NCBI GenBank assembly: GCA_963922565.1
Contig: CAWUIQ010000017.1
Span: forward strand, 1 to 64,000
Length of the DNA stretch: 64,000 bases
From: JBCBKL01 sp963922565
Lineage (GTDB): Bacteria > Pseudomonadota > Alphaproteobacteria > Rhodobacterales > Rhodobacteraceae
Direction: 5' to 3'
The stretch's first letter is position 1; every line of letters starts with the position of its first letter. This document shows, in pieces, positions 16,666 through 25,960 of this stretch. The notes beneath the pieces are model-generated. The model was not told the DNA's origin. It saw nothing but the letters and a program-made list of their open reading frames with translations, and did not search any database. The position numbers were made by a program, and so were the translations under genes.

Positions 16666-17871
16666 TCACCCCGCCTCAGCCTGATAGACCGATGACACCT
16701 CGGCCCGAATGATCCGCGCGATCATCGCGCAATCCTCAAGCGAAAACGTCAGCGGGACCCGCATATCAACGATGCCGGCCAGAACGCGATCCGATGCGGG
16801 CATCGGTTCGCTGGGCGCATACCGCCAGGAATCGTATTTGCTGGTAAAGGCCGAGGGCTCGGGCGCACCGAACCACTTCAGCTCGACCCCACGCCGCGCG
16901 CACCGCGCCAGCACTTCACGCACCTGTTGAGCAACCCAATCAAGCAGCAGAAACTGAAACGACGACCCGACAATACGCTCTTCGGCAGGCCGCTCGATGA
17001 CCGTGAGGCCGGGTGTACCCCGCAGGCCTTCCTCCAGGACTCCATACCGCTCGTTCCACCGCGCAACCTGCGTATCGAGATCAGCGAGCTGAGGCCGCAG
17101 GATCGCGGCCCGCAGATTGTCCATCCGGCCCGAGATATTCGGGGTGTCATAACGGACATCGTCGAACGCCTCTTTCGGCGGCGCCGCAAGATGCCGTTCA
17201 TAGAGCATGTAGGATCCGGACAGCACGATCGCCTTGGCCGCAACGTGAGGGTCATCCGTCACCAGAAAACCGCCTTCACCCGAATTCATGTGCTTGTAGG
17301 TCTGGGTCGAATAGCAACCGATCACGCCATGCCGACCCGATGGTACGCCGTTCCACGCCCCGCCCATCGTGTGAGCGCAATCCTCGATAACGGCGACACC
17401 GGCTGCATCACAAATCGCCATCAGGCGGTCCATGTCGCAGACATGCCCGCGCATATGGCTGAGCAGCAGTACCCGGGCCTCACCGATCTTGGTTTGCAGG
17501 TCATCCAGATCGATCGTCAGCGCCTCTGTCACACCCACAAAGACCGGAACGGCACCTACAGCGGCAATGGCACCGGGTACGGGTGCGAGGGTGAAAGCAT
17601 TGGACAGAACCATGTCGCCGGGCCTGACCCCCAAGGCCCGAAGCGCCGTTGTCATCGCATAGCCGCCAGACGCGACCGCCAGGCAGTATGATGCACCGAC
17701 ATAGGCCGCGAATTCCTGCTCCAGCAGCGACACCTCGGACGTCTCGCCCGCCGCGTTGTTATAGCGATGCAAACGGCCATGCCGCATAACCCGCAGCGCG
17801 GCCTCGATACCGGCGTCCGGGATCGGTTCCTGCTGGGTAAAACTGCCTTCAAATCGCTCTGTCATGCGCAT
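16666..17871 (-). CDS. DegT/DnrJ/EryC1/StrS-family PLP aminotransferase
   Basis: Sugar-type aminotransferase fold. ASGGYAMTTALRALG fits the phosphate-binding region, VIEDCAHTMGGAWNG holds the cofactor-ring Asp, and the PLP lysine lies in STQTYKHMNSGEGGF. I chose MRMTERFEGSFTQQEP as start; the second Met is equally possible, as no clear ribosome site is seen. At 401 aa it is normal. No other sugar-nucleotide genes are adjacent, so the substrate is not deducible. The gene is followed by the nested palindrome. Confidence 0.88.
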   Translation of the reverse strand: MRMTERFEGSFTQQEPIPDAGIEAALRVMRHGRLHRYNNAAGETSEVSLLEQEFAAYVGASYCLAVASGGYAMTTALRALGVRPGDMVLSNAFTLAPVPGAIAAVGAVPVFVGVTEALTIDLDDLQTKIGEARVLLLSHMRGHVCDMDRLMAICDAAGVAVIEDCAHTMGGAWNGVPSGRHGVIGCYSTQTYKHMNSGEGGFLVTDDPHVAAKAIVLSGSYMLYERHLAAPPKEAFDDVRYDTPNISGRMDNLRAAILRPQLADLDTQVARWNERYGVLEEGLRGTPGLTVIERPAEERIVGSSFQFLLLDWVAQQVREVLARCARRGVELKWFGAPEPSAFTSKYDSWRYAPSEPMPASDRVLAGIVDMRVPLTFSLEDCAMIARIIRAEVSSVYQAEAG

Positions 17872-17947
17872 GTTTTGGCGAGGGCCTCGCGCCGGGTCAA
17901 GCGCCCGCGCGTCCATTCAACGTTCTGAAATCGGGGTTTCGCAGTGT

Positions 17948-18607
17948 CTAGGCCAGAAGCTGGCGCGCAAGCAGAGGCAAATCAGCGAAACTGTTCAGCA
18001 GAGCCTCTGGCTGCAGTGCCGCCATGTCCTCTCCCGCAGGCCCGAACGTGACAAGCACGGAGGGCACACCCGCAGCCTTGGCGGTGGACCGGTCGGTGTC
18101 GCTGTCGCCCACGAGAATGCAATCCGCCTCGCCATGGCCCGTGCGGCGGCTCGCCTCGAAAAGCGGCGCGGGATCGGGCTTGCGAACGGGCAGCGTGTCG
18201 GCGCCGACCAGCGCCTGAAACCGGTCCCGCACGCCCAGCCGCTGCATCAGCGTCTCGGCCAGACCCTCTGGCTTGTTGGTACAAATACCCACACCGAAAC
18301 CCGCGTCGCGCAGTTCATCCACCGCCTCGATCGCCCCCGGATACAGTTCCGTATGGACATCGATCGCCGCGGCATAGGCCTCAAGCAGCACCGGATAGTA
18401 GGTATCGATCAGCCCAAGGTCACCATCCATCCGCGTGAGCCCGGTCCGCAGCATCATCCGCCCGCCCCGCAATGCGACACCCGCATCGCCCACGGGATCC
18501 AGCACGTCACCCAGACCCATCTCACGAAAACAGACATTTGCCGCTGCGATCAGATCGCCGCTGGTATCCGCGAGCGTTCCATCGAGATCGAAAATCACTG
18601 CCGGCAT
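17948..18607 (-). CDS. gph: Phosphoglycolate phosphatase (HAD superfamily)
   Basis: HAD motif I is AVIFDLDGTLADTSGDL, motif II lies in GVGICTNKPEGLA, motif III is the Lys of VRKPDPAPLF, and motif IV is ILVGDSDTDRSTAKAAG. Its 219 aa and helical cap fit Gph-type enzymes that dephosphorylate 2-phosphoglycolate. The start MPAVIFDLDG follows GGGGTGGAAT; a longer upstream reading is not protein-like. It is divergent from glmU. Confidence 0.92.
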   Translation of the reverse strand: MPAVIFDLDGTLADTSGDLIAAANVCFREMGLGDVLDPVGDAGVALRGGRMMLRTGLTRMDGDLGLIDTYYPVLLEAYAAAIDVHTELYPGAIEAVDELRDAGFGVGICTNKPEGLAETLMQRLGVRDRFQALVGADTLPVRKPDPAPLFEASRRTGHGEADCILVGDSDTDRSTAKAAGVPSVLVTFGPAGEDMAALQPEALLNSFADLPLLARQLLA

Positions 18608-18736
18608 ATTCCACCCCTTCGGCAAAAAACCGCTGCACCGTGTTGCAGACGGAAACCGAAGTGTGATGCCGCGCTGCCTTGCGTGCTCATGCCAAGCGGA
18701 TAAAACGGGCGCAACGACAAAACAAAGAGAAACGAC

Positions 18737-20083
18737 ATGAGCGTTGCATTGGTCATCCTGGCCGCGGGCAGAGGCACACGGATGAACTCGGACCTTCCCA
18801 AGGTTCTCCACCCCCTTGCCGGTGTCCCGATGCTGCATCACGCGATGCAGGCTGGCGCGGTGCTTAATCCAGACCGGACGGTCGTCGTCGCGGGCCACGG
18901 AGCCGATGCGGTGACGCAGGCCGTCAACGGCGTCGATGACACCGCCCGCGTCGTGCTTCAGACCGAACAACTGGGCACCGGCCACGCCACCGGGCAGGCC
19001 AAAAGCGCCCTTTCCGGCTTCGATGGCAAGGTGATCGTCCTTTTTGGCGACACGCCCTTCCTCAAATCCGCGACAATCAAGAACCTTGCGGCGGCTTCGT
19101 CCGATGTCGCCGTCCTTGGATTTCGCGCAGCAGATCCCGCCCGCTATGGCCGTTTGATCGTAAACGGCGACACGCTTGAGCGGATCGTGGAGTGGAAGGA
19201 TGCGACCGAAGACGAGCGGGCGATCGACCTTTGCAATTCCGGGCTGCTGGCCTGCGACGCCGCTCTGCTGTTCGAGTTGCTAGACGCGCTCGACAACAAC
19301 AATGCTGCGGGCGAATACTACCTGACCGACCTGCCCCGCCTCGCCCGAGAGCGTGGTCACAGCGCGGGTATCGTACTTTGCGACGAGGCCGAAACGCTGG
19401 GGATCAACACGCGCGCGGAATTGGCGGGTGCGGAGGCGGTCTTTCAATCCGGCGCCCGCAGCGCATTGCTCGAAAATGGCGTTACAATGCAGGCACCGGA
19501 AACGGTTTTCCTGTCGCTCGACACGATCATCGGGCGCGACACCGTGATCGAGCCAAACGTGGTTTTCGGCCCCGGTGTTACCGTCGAAAGCGGCGCGACG
19601 ATCCGCGCCTTTTCTCATCTGGAGGGATGTCATGTTTCGCGCGGGGCAATCGTTGGCCCCTATGCGCGGCTGCGCCCTGGTGCAGAGCTCGCCGAGGATG
19701 TGCGGGTGGGCAACTTTGTCGAGATCAAAAACGCGCAACTGGCCGAAGGCGCAAAGGTCAACCACCTCAGCTATATCGGCGATGCCTCGATCGGTGCGGC
19801 CACAAATGTCGGGGCCGGAACGATCACCTGCAATTACGACGGTGTCATGAAACACCGGACCGACATTGGATCGAATGCCTTTATCGGATCGAACACGATG
19901 CTGGTGGCCCCCGTTTCGATCGGCGACCGGGCGATGACAGCCAGTGGTTCAGTCATTACATCGGACGTCGAAGCCGATGCCCTTGCCCTGGCCCGCGCCC
20001 GCCAGATCGACAAGCCGGGGATGGCCACAAGGCTTTTTGAAATCCTGAAGTCCAAAAAGAAAAAACAGAGCAGAGGCCACTGA
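18737..20083 (+). CDS. glmU: Bifunctional UDP-GlcNAc pyrophosphorylase / glucosamine-1-phosphate acetyltransferase
   Basis: The N-terminal nucleotidyltransferase shows LAAGRGTRMNSDLPKVLH, and the UDP-sugar segment contains EQLGTGHATGQAKSAL. The C-terminal left-handed beta-helix hexapeptide repeats are seen in VIEPNVVFGPGVTVESGATIRAF, and catalytic acetyltransferase residues lie around VGAGTITCNYDG. It supplies UDP-GlcNAc for peptidoglycan and LPS. At 448 aa it is complete. It sits 1 bp before glmS, forming a cell-envelope precursor operon. Confidence 0.97.
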   Translation: MSVALVILAAGRGTRMNSDLPKVLHPLAGVPMLHHAMQAGAVLNPDRTVVVAGHGADAVTQAVNGVDDTARVVLQTEQLGTGHATGQAKSALSGFDGKVIVLFGDTPFLKSATIKNLAAASSDVAVLGFRAADPARYGRLIVNGDTLERIVEWKDATEDERAIDLCNSGLLACDAALLFELLDALDNNNAAGEYYLTDLPRLARERGHSAGIVLCDEAETLGINTRAELAGAEAVFQSGARSALLENGVTMQAPETVFLSLDTIIGRDTVIEPNVVFGPGVTVESGATIRAFSHLEGCHVSRGAIVGPYARLRPGAELAEDVRVGNFVEIKNAQLAEGAKVNHLSYIGDASIGAATNVGAGTITCNYDGVMKHRTDIGSNAFIGSNTMLVAPVSIGDRAMTASGSVITSDVEADALALARARQIDKPGMATRLFEILKSKKKKQSRGH

Positions 20084-20084
20084 G

Positions 20085-21905
20085 ATGTGCGGAATCGTTG
20101 GGGTACTGGGCAATCACGAGGTCGCGCCGATCCTTGTCGAGGCTCTGAAACGGCTCGAATATCGCGGCTATGACAGTGCTGGTATCGCGACCGTAAACAA
20201 CGGCAGCCTTGATCGGCGCCGGGCAGTTGGCAAGCTCGTCAACCTGTCTGACCTGCTGGTCCACAACCCCCTTGCCGGGAAGGTAGGGATCGGCCACACC
20301 CGCTGGGCCACGCATGGATCGCCGACCGAGAACAACGCCCATCCGCACAAATCCGGCCCGGTCGCCGTCGTCCATAACGGGATCATCGAAAACTTTCGCG
20401 AGATCCGCGCCGAGCTTGAGACCCACGGCATCATGCCTGAGACGGAGACCGACACCGAAACCGTCGCTCTGCTGACCCAGCACCATATGCAGACAGGCCT
20501 GTCACCCACCGACGCCGCGGCCAAGACCATCGACCGGTTGCAGGGCGCCTTTGCCCTCGCGTTTCTCTTCGACGGAGAGGAAGACCTGATCTATGCCGCG
20601 CGCAAGGGTCCACCCCTTGCCATCGGCTATGGGGACGGCGAGATGTTTGTCGGTTCGGATGCGATCGCCCTCGCGCCGCTGACTGACCGCATCACCTATC
20701 TGGAGGAAGGCGACCGCGCGATCGTCACGCGCCAGAGCGTGGAGATATGGGACCAGAACGGCGAACTGGCGAACCGCCCCGTCCGGCAGATCCAGATGGA
20801 CGCGACGCGGGTCGACAAGGCGGGGCACAAACACTTTATGGCTAAAGAGATCGCGGAACAGCCAACGGTGCTGAACCAGGCGATTTCGCATTATCTGACG
20901 GCACAAGGTGATATTCAGCTTCCTGATCCGGGCATCGACTTCACCGCCTTCGACCGCATCACCATGGTCGCCTGCGGCACCGCTTTCTATGCCTGCCTGA
21001 CGGCGAAATACTGGTTCGAACAGATTGCTCGCATACCGGTCGAGGTCGATGTGGCGTCGGAATACCGCTACCGCGAACCGCCTTTGCCAGAGCGGACGCT
21101 TGCGGTTTTTGTGTCCCAGTCGGGCGAGACCGCGGATACGCTGGCGGCGCTGCGGTATTGTGAGGGTAAAGCGGCGCGTATCCTGTCTGTCGTCAATGTT
21201 GCTGAAAGCTCGATTGCCCGCGAAAGCGATCTGGCTCTGCCCATTCACGCGGGCGTCGAGGTCGGAGTAGCCTCGACCAAGGCGTTTACGTGCCAACTGA
21301 CCGTCCTTCTGATGCTCGCGCTGAAAGCCGCAAAGGATCGTGGGACCATGGATCAGGACGCGATTGCAGAACACATCACCGCTCTCAGATCCGTGCCGGC
21401 CCTTGTCACCGCCGCCATCGATCAGGGCGAGAGCATGCGCAAGACCGCCCGGAAACTGGCCGAGGCGCGCGACATTCTCTTTCTGGGACGCGGCGTGATG
21501 TACCCCCTCGCCCTCGAAGGGGCGCTCAAACTCAAGGAGATCAGCTATATCCATGCCGAGGCCTATGCCAGCGGCGAGCTCAAGCACGGACCGATCGCGC
21601 TGATCGACAAAACGGTGCCGGTCGTGGTGATGGCCCCCAACGACGCGCTTTTCGACAAGACCGTTTCGAACATGCAGGAGGTGATGGCGCGCAAGGGCCG
21701 CGTGGTTCTGGTGTCGGACACGGCGGGGCTGGAAGAAGCAGGAAACGACGTTTGGGCACCGATCCGGATGCCCGCATGCGAGCCTGTGGTGTCACCCATC
21801 GTCTATGCTGTACCCGCGCAGCTTCTGGCGTATCATACCGCCGTCGCGAAAGGGACGGATGTCGATCAGCCCCGCAACCTCGCCAAATCGGTTACGGTAG
21901 AATGA
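20085..21905 (+). CDS. glmS: Glutamine:fructose-6-phosphate aminotransferase
   Basis: Makes glucosamine-6-phosphate from fructose-6-phosphate and glutamine. The N-terminal nucleophile is Cys2 (MCGIVGVLGNHE), and the glutaminase domain has HTRWATHGSPTENNAHPH. Two SIS sugar domains follow (VACGTAFYACLTAK, SQSGETADTLAALR, ELKHGPIALIDKT). The terminal DQPRNLAKSVTVE is the family signature. Length is 606 aa. It starts one base after the glmU stop. Confidence 0.97.
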   Translation: MCGIVGVLGNHEVAPILVEALKRLEYRGYDSAGIATVNNGSLDRRRAVGKLVNLSDLLVHNPLAGKVGIGHTRWATHGSPTENNAHPHKSGPVAVVHNGIIENFREIRAELETHGIMPETETDTETVALLTQHHMQTGLSPTDAAAKTIDRLQGAFALAFLFDGEEDLIYAARKGPPLAIGYGDGEMFVGSDAIALAPLTDRITYLEEGDRAIVTRQSVEIWDQNGELANRPVRQIQMDATRVDKAGHKHFMAKEIAEQPTVLNQAISHYLTAQGDIQLPDPGIDFTAFDRITMVACGTAFYACLTAKYWFEQIARIPVEVDVASEYRYREPPLPERTLAVFVSQSGETADTLAALRYCEGKAARILSVVNVAESSIARESDLALPIHAGVEVGVASTKAFTCQLTVLLMLALKAAKDRGTMDQDAIAEHITALRSVPALVTAAIDQGESMRKTARKLAEARDILFLGRGVMYPLALEGALKLKEISYIHAEAYASGELKHGPIALIDKTVPVVVMAPNDALFDKTVSNMQEVMARKGRVVLVSDTAGLEEAGNDVWAPIRMPACEPVVSPIVYAVPAQLLAYHTAVAKGTDVDQPRNLAKSVTVE

Positions 21906-21908
21906 GAT

Positions 21909-22460
21909 ATGGCAAAGCAATTTGATCACCTGACGGACGACCACCAAAGTTTTATCGAAGCGCAACACCTATTCTTTGTCGGTACGGCGGCCCCGGATGG
22001 CCGCGTCAACGTCTCGCCCAAGGGGATGGACAGCCTGCGCGTGATGGGCCCCAACCGGATCATCTGGCGTAACCTCACCGGCAGCGGAAATGAGACCGCG
22101 GGCCACCTGGCGGCCATCAACCGGATGACCCTGATGTGGTGCGGGTTCGAAACGCGGCCCATGATCATGCGGGCCTATGGTACGGCCCAAACGCTGCACC
22201 CGCGGGATGCTGCATTTGCTCAGCTGAACGCCATGTTCGAGCCCTCCAACGGCGCGCGCCAGATCTACGACATGCATGTAGACATGCTGCAGACTTCCTG
22301 TGGTTATGCGGTGCCGTTCTACGACTATTCTGGCGAACGGGACGTGCTGGCCAAGTGGGCCGATCAAAAAGGTGCCGAGGGGATCCAGACCCACTGGGAA
22401 AACCGCAATCAGACCACGATTGACGGCGCCCCGACGCATATCCTCGGCCCACAGGCGTGA
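21909..22460 (+). CDS. Pyridoxamine 5'-phosphate oxidase-like flavin-binding protein
   Basis: Split-barrel flavin-binding family: FVGTAAPDGRVNVSPKGMDSLRVM and NETAGHLAAINRMTLMWCGFE fit the FMN-binding PNPOx-like fold. 183 aa. It starts just after glmS and overlaps the next gene by GTGA. The substrate is unknown; homologues often reduce or bind F420/FMN-dependent substrates. Placement in the glmS transcript may be incidental. Confidence 0.85.
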   Translation: MAKQFDHLTDDHQSFIEAQHLFFVGTAAPDGRVNVSPKGMDSLRVMGPNRIIWRNLTGSGNETAGHLAAINRMTLMWCGFETRPMIMRAYGTAQTLHPRDAAFAQLNAMFEPSNGARQIYDMHVDMLQTSCGYAVPFYDYSGERDVLAKWADQKGAEGIQTHWENRNQTTIDGAPTHILGPQA

Positions 22461-23137
22461 CGCCGCAAGAAGCGCTCGACGCTATTCGGGCCCATGGCGA
22501 TCCGGATCGGGCGGCGGGCGCGAAGGCGTATCACAAGACCGACCGCACGTTTCTGGGCACGCCCAACCCCGTTCTCAACGATCTGACGAAAGAGTGGCGG
22601 CGGGTGCTGGACATCGAAACGCGCGTCGCCCTCGCCGACGCGCTCTGGAAAAGCGACATCCACGAGGCCCGCATCGCAGCCGCCAAGTTGCTGACGCAGG
22701 CGCGGATACGGCCCGACGATGCCGCGGCATGGGCGCTGATCAAATCATGGGTACCCGATTTCGACAGTTGGGCGATTGCCGACCACGCCTGCATGGCCGG
22801 GCAGAAACGGCTGGTGGCTGACCCGACCCGGATCGACGAGGTGGAGCCATGGACGCGCTCGGACCACATGTGGACGAAACGCGCCGCGCTGGTCATCACC
22901 CTGCCCTGGACCAAGCAGAACCACCCCAAACCCGCCGAACTGGCGATACGTCAACGGGTGCTTGGATGGACCGCTGGTTATGTCGACGACAAGGAATGGT
23001 TCATTCAGAAGGCTGTCGCATGGTGGCTGCGCGATCTTTCGAAACACGACCCCGACCGTGTGCGCGAATTCCTGGCCGCGCATGGTGAGACGATGAAGCC
23101 CTTTGCCCGCAAGGAGGCGGCAAAGTATCTCGCCTGA
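22457..23137 (+). CDS. DNA alkylation repair (AlkD-like) HEAT-repeat protein
   Basis: The 226-aa alpha-helical protein contains PDFDSWAIADHACM, with the AlkD-type catalytic Asp in the D-x-W context. Later it has KRAALVITLPWTK and the C-terminal segment KEWFIQKAVAWWLRDLSKHDP, recognisable in AlkD-type glycosylases that release N3- and N7-alkyl purines. The GTG start overlaps the previous stop. Function is inferred from fold resemblance. Confidence 0.85.
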   Translation: MTPQEALDAIRAHGDPDRAAGAKAYHKTDRTFLGTPNPVLNDLTKEWRRVLDIETRVALADALWKSDIHEARIAAAKLLTQARIRPDDAAAWALIKSWVPDFDSWAIADHACMAGQKRLVADPTRIDEVEPWTRSDHMWTKRAALVITLPWTKQNHPKPAELAIRQRVLGWTAGYVDDKEWFIQKAVAWWLRDLSKHDPDRVREFLAAHGETMKPFARKEAAKYLA

Positions 23138-23176
23138 CCCATTTCCCCCGTCAGACCAGCCTGTTAATCAATCCTC

Positions 23177-24289
23177 ATGTCCGACCTGCCCGCCCCTGAT
23201 CAGATTCCCGGCGCTCCGCATCCGCGCGAGGCGGCCCGGCTCTTTGGTCAGGATGCTGCTCAGGGCACATTCCTCGATGCCTTCAATACAGGGCGACTGC
23301 ACCACGCATGGCTGCTGAGTGGTCCGCGTGGTGTGGGCAAGGCGACCCTGGCATGGCGCATCGCACGCTTTCTCCTGGCCACGCCGGATCCCGGCGGCGA
23401 CGACATGTTCGGCGGGCCGCCACCGGCCACAACGCTCGATATCGCAGCCGACCATCCGGTAGCGCGCCGCGTCGCTGCGGGATCTGAGCCGGGCCTTTTC
23501 GCGGTGACCCGAAGCCCGAATGACAAGGGGGACCGGCTGCGCAGCGACATCGTAGTGGATGACGTTCGCAAACTCTCAGGTTTCTTTCAGCTCTCGGCAG
23601 CCGATGGCGGGCGCAGGGTCGTCATTGTCGACAGCGCCGACGAGATGAATGTGAACGCGGCCAACGCGCTCTTGAAGATGCTCGAAGAACCGCCTGCCCG
23701 GGCAACCCTTCTGCTCATCTCCCACCAACCGTCGCGCCTGTTGCCCACGATCCGGTCACGATGCCGGACCCTACGGCTCGCGACCCTGTCACCGGCGGAT
23801 ATGGATGCGGCCCTCGCCCAAGCTGGCCTGGAGGTTGCAACCGATGCCGCTGCCCTGTCGGAGCTTAGCGGCGGATCCGTTGGCGAAGCGGTACGTCTGT
23901 CGCTTTTGGGCGGGCTGCAGATCTATGCCGAGATCATCGGGCTGCTGGGAACCTTGCCGCAACTCGATCGGGGTCGCGCGCTGAAACTGGCGGAGGGCGC
24001 TGCGCAACGCGGGGCAGATGACAAGCTCGACCTCCTGCTGACGCTTCTTGATGTGGCGCTGACCCGGCTTGCCCGCACAGGTGCAACAGGCGCGCCACCG
24101 GCAATCGAGGCCGCCCCGAACGAGGCCGCGATCCTCGCCCGCCTGGCGCCCCATCCACACCAGGCCCGCCTCTGGGCCGAAACCGCCCAGACCGCCCTGT
24201 CGCGGGCCCGGCACGGCAAAGCGGTCAACCTTGACCCCGCCGCACTCGTCCTAGATACGCTGTTCAAGCTCCGCGAGACAGCCGCATGA
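23177..24289 (+). CDS. holB: DNA polymerase III subunit delta'
   Basis: Clamp-loader AAA+ subunit. Walker-A-like LLSGPRGVGKATLAWR, VIVDSADEMNVNAANALLKMLEEPP and the sensor segment HQPSRLLPTIRSRCRTLRL are present. 370 aa. It is followed with overlap by tatD and the PhnP-like hydrolase, an order common in Alphaproteobacteria. The usual upstream tmk is not in this position. Confidence 0.95.
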   Translation: MSDLPAPDQIPGAPHPREAARLFGQDAAQGTFLDAFNTGRLHHAWLLSGPRGVGKATLAWRIARFLLATPDPGGDDMFGGPPPATTLDIAADHPVARRVAAGSEPGLFAVTRSPNDKGDRLRSDIVVDDVRKLSGFFQLSAADGGRRVVIVDSADEMNVNAANALLKMLEEPPARATLLLISHQPSRLLPTIRSRCRTLRLATLSPADMDAALAQAGLEVATDAAALSELSGGSVGEAVRLSLLGGLQIYAEIIGLLGTLPQLDRGRALKLAEGAAQRGADDKLDLLLTLLDVALTRLARTGATGAPPAIEAAPNEAAILARLAPHPHQARLWAETAQTALSRARHGKAVNLDPAALVLDTLFKLRETAA

Positions 24290-25086
24290 CACCGCCCGAA
24301 ATCACCGACAGCCACTGCCACCTCGATTTCCCGGATTTCGAAGATCTGGACGGCGTGGTCGCACGCGCGGCAGAGGCGGGCGTGACCCGGATGGTCACGA
24401 TCTGCACCAAGCTGCGCGAAGAACCCAAGGTGCGCGCCATCGCAGAGGCGCATGACCCGATTTTCTACGCCGCCGGCACCCATCCGATGAGCGCTGCGGC
24501 AGAACCAATGGCCACCGTCGATGACCTGATCGCACTGGCGAGACACCCGAAGTTCGTTGGCATCGGGGAAACGGGGCTCGACTATCACTACACCGCCGAA
24601 AGCGCCGAACAGCAGCAGCAATCGCTGAGGGTTCACATCGCGGCGGCCCGTGCGACGGGCCTGCCACTTATCATCCATGCCCGGGATGCCGACGAAGACA
24701 TGGCGCGCATCCTTGGCAATGAGATGAAGAACGGCGCCTATACATGCGTCATGCATTGCTTTTCCTCGGGTGATGCACTCGCTCGGACGGCACTTGATCT
24801 GGGGTTTTACCTGTCGATGTCGGGCATTGCCGCGTTTCCAAAAAGCCAGGCGTTGCGGGATATCTTCGCCGCCGCACCGCTTGACCGGATCCTCGTCGAA
24901 ACCGATGCCCCCTACCTCGCGCCGCCACCGCATCGCGGCAAGCGAAACGAACCGGCCTATACCGCGCATACGGCGCGCAAGGGGGCCGAGATTTTCGGCG
25001 TGGATTATGCCGAATTCGCCGCTGCTACCCAGGCGAATTTCGACCGGCTCTTTTCCAAGGCAGCCGCGTGGTCCGAGGCCGCATGA
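24286..25086 (+). CDS. tatD: TatD-family metal-dependent DNase
   Basis: Metal-binding HCHLDFPDFED at the start (TDSHCHLDF), then GIGETGLDYHY, LIIHARDADEDM and the last ligands in ILVETDAPYLAP. 266 aa. ATGA overlaps both holB upstream and the next hydrolase. TatD proteins are 3'-5' exonucleases or DNases; the cellular role here is presumably DNA processing or repair. Confidence 0.93.
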   Translation: MTPPEITDSHCHLDFPDFEDLDGVVARAAEAGVTRMVTICTKLREEPKVRAIAEAHDPIFYAAGTHPMSAAAEPMATVDDLIALARHPKFVGIGETGLDYHYTAESAEQQQQSLRVHIAAARATGLPLIIHARDADEDMARILGNEMKNGAYTCVMHCFSSGDALARTALDLGFYLSMSGIAAFPKSQALRDIFAAAPLDRILVETDAPYLAPPPHRGKRNEPAYTAHTARKGAEIFGVDYAEFAAATQANFDRLFSKAAAWSEAA

Positions 25087-25886
25087 CCGACACCCTGACC
25101 TTCACGATCCTCGGCTGCGGGTCCTCCGGCGGCGTGCCGCGGCTGGGTGGCAATTGGGGTGCATGCGATCCGAAGAACCCCAAGAACCACAGGCGGCGGT
25201 GTTCCCTGCTGGTCGAGCGTAGCGGCGCGGATGGCGCGACAACCGTCCTCATCGATACCTCCCCCGATCTGCGCAGCCAGCTTCTGGATGCAGGGGTCGG
25301 ACGGCTTGATGCCGTGCTCTACACGCACGCCCATGCCGATCACGTGCATGGCATCGACGATTTGCGCATGATCGTCTTCAACATGCGGGCCCGGCTGCCG
25401 GTTTACGCGGATGGCGACACGACAAACGCCCTTTTGAACCGCTTTGGATACGCCTTCACCCAGCCGCCCAGCTCACCCTATCCGCCGATCCTCGACATCA
25501 ACGGGATCGAAGGAGATGTGACCATCGACGGCGCGGGCGGGCCAATCACGTTCACGCCGTTCGAGGTCAATCACGGCAGCATCGATGCGCTCGGGTTTCG
25601 CATAGCAGGGCTTGCCTATCTGCCTGACGTCGCGCAGATACCCGATCCGGTATGGAGTCAGCTTGAAGATCTCGACGTGTGGATCCTTGACGCCCTGCGC
25701 CGCGACCCCCACCCGACCCACGCGCATCTGGCCCAATCGCTCGAATGGCTCGAAAGGGCGCAACCAAAGCGCGGCGTCCTGACGAACATGCATATCGATC
25801 TCGATTATGAAACCCTTCTGGCCGAAACGCCCGCCAATATCGAACCCGCCTTTGACGGTATGAAAATCACTTTGCCCGCGCCCTGA
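25083..25886 (+). CDS. MBL-fold hydrolase, PhnP/RNase Z-like
   Basis: Metallo-beta-lactamase fold with ILGCGSSGGVPRLGGNWGACDP, DTSPDLR and the metal-binding HAHADHVHGIDD. Later metal ligands are in FEVNHGSIDALGF and WILDALRRDPHPTHAHLAQSLEW. It resembles the phosphodiesterase PhnP (5-phosphoribosyl cyclic phosphate phosphodiesterase). No C-P lyase genes are nearby, so a general phosphodiesterase role is more likely. I chose the start MTDTLTF at the ATGA overlap. Confidence 0.88.
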   Translation: MTDTLTFTILGCGSSGGVPRLGGNWGACDPKNPKNHRRRCSLLVERSGADGATTVLIDTSPDLRSQLLDAGVGRLDAVLYTHAHADHVHGIDDLRMIVFNMRARLPVYADGDTTNALLNRFGYAFTQPPSSPYPPILDINGIEGDVTIDGAGGPITFTPFEVNHGSIDALGFRIAGLAYLPDVAQIPDPVWSQLEDLDVWILDALRRDPHPTHAHLAQSLEWLERAQPKRGVLTNMHIDLDYETLLAETPANIEPAFDGMKITLPAP

Positions 25887-25960
25887 CGCGCGTCTTCATT
25901 GTTCCCGAAATACGCCCGCCGGAGGCACCCTCATCCTCCGACTGCGCCTGACGAAAGCCC

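Noticed and set aside
16447..16695. Short frames across the nested palindrome
   Set aside because: Translations read through the stems on both strands and lack protein-like features or ribosome sites; the palindromic structure explains the sequence.
25083..25886. PhnP as part of a C-P lyase pathway
   Set aside because: No C-P lyase genes are near; the conserved holB-tatD neighbourhood suggests a housekeeping phosphodiesterase.
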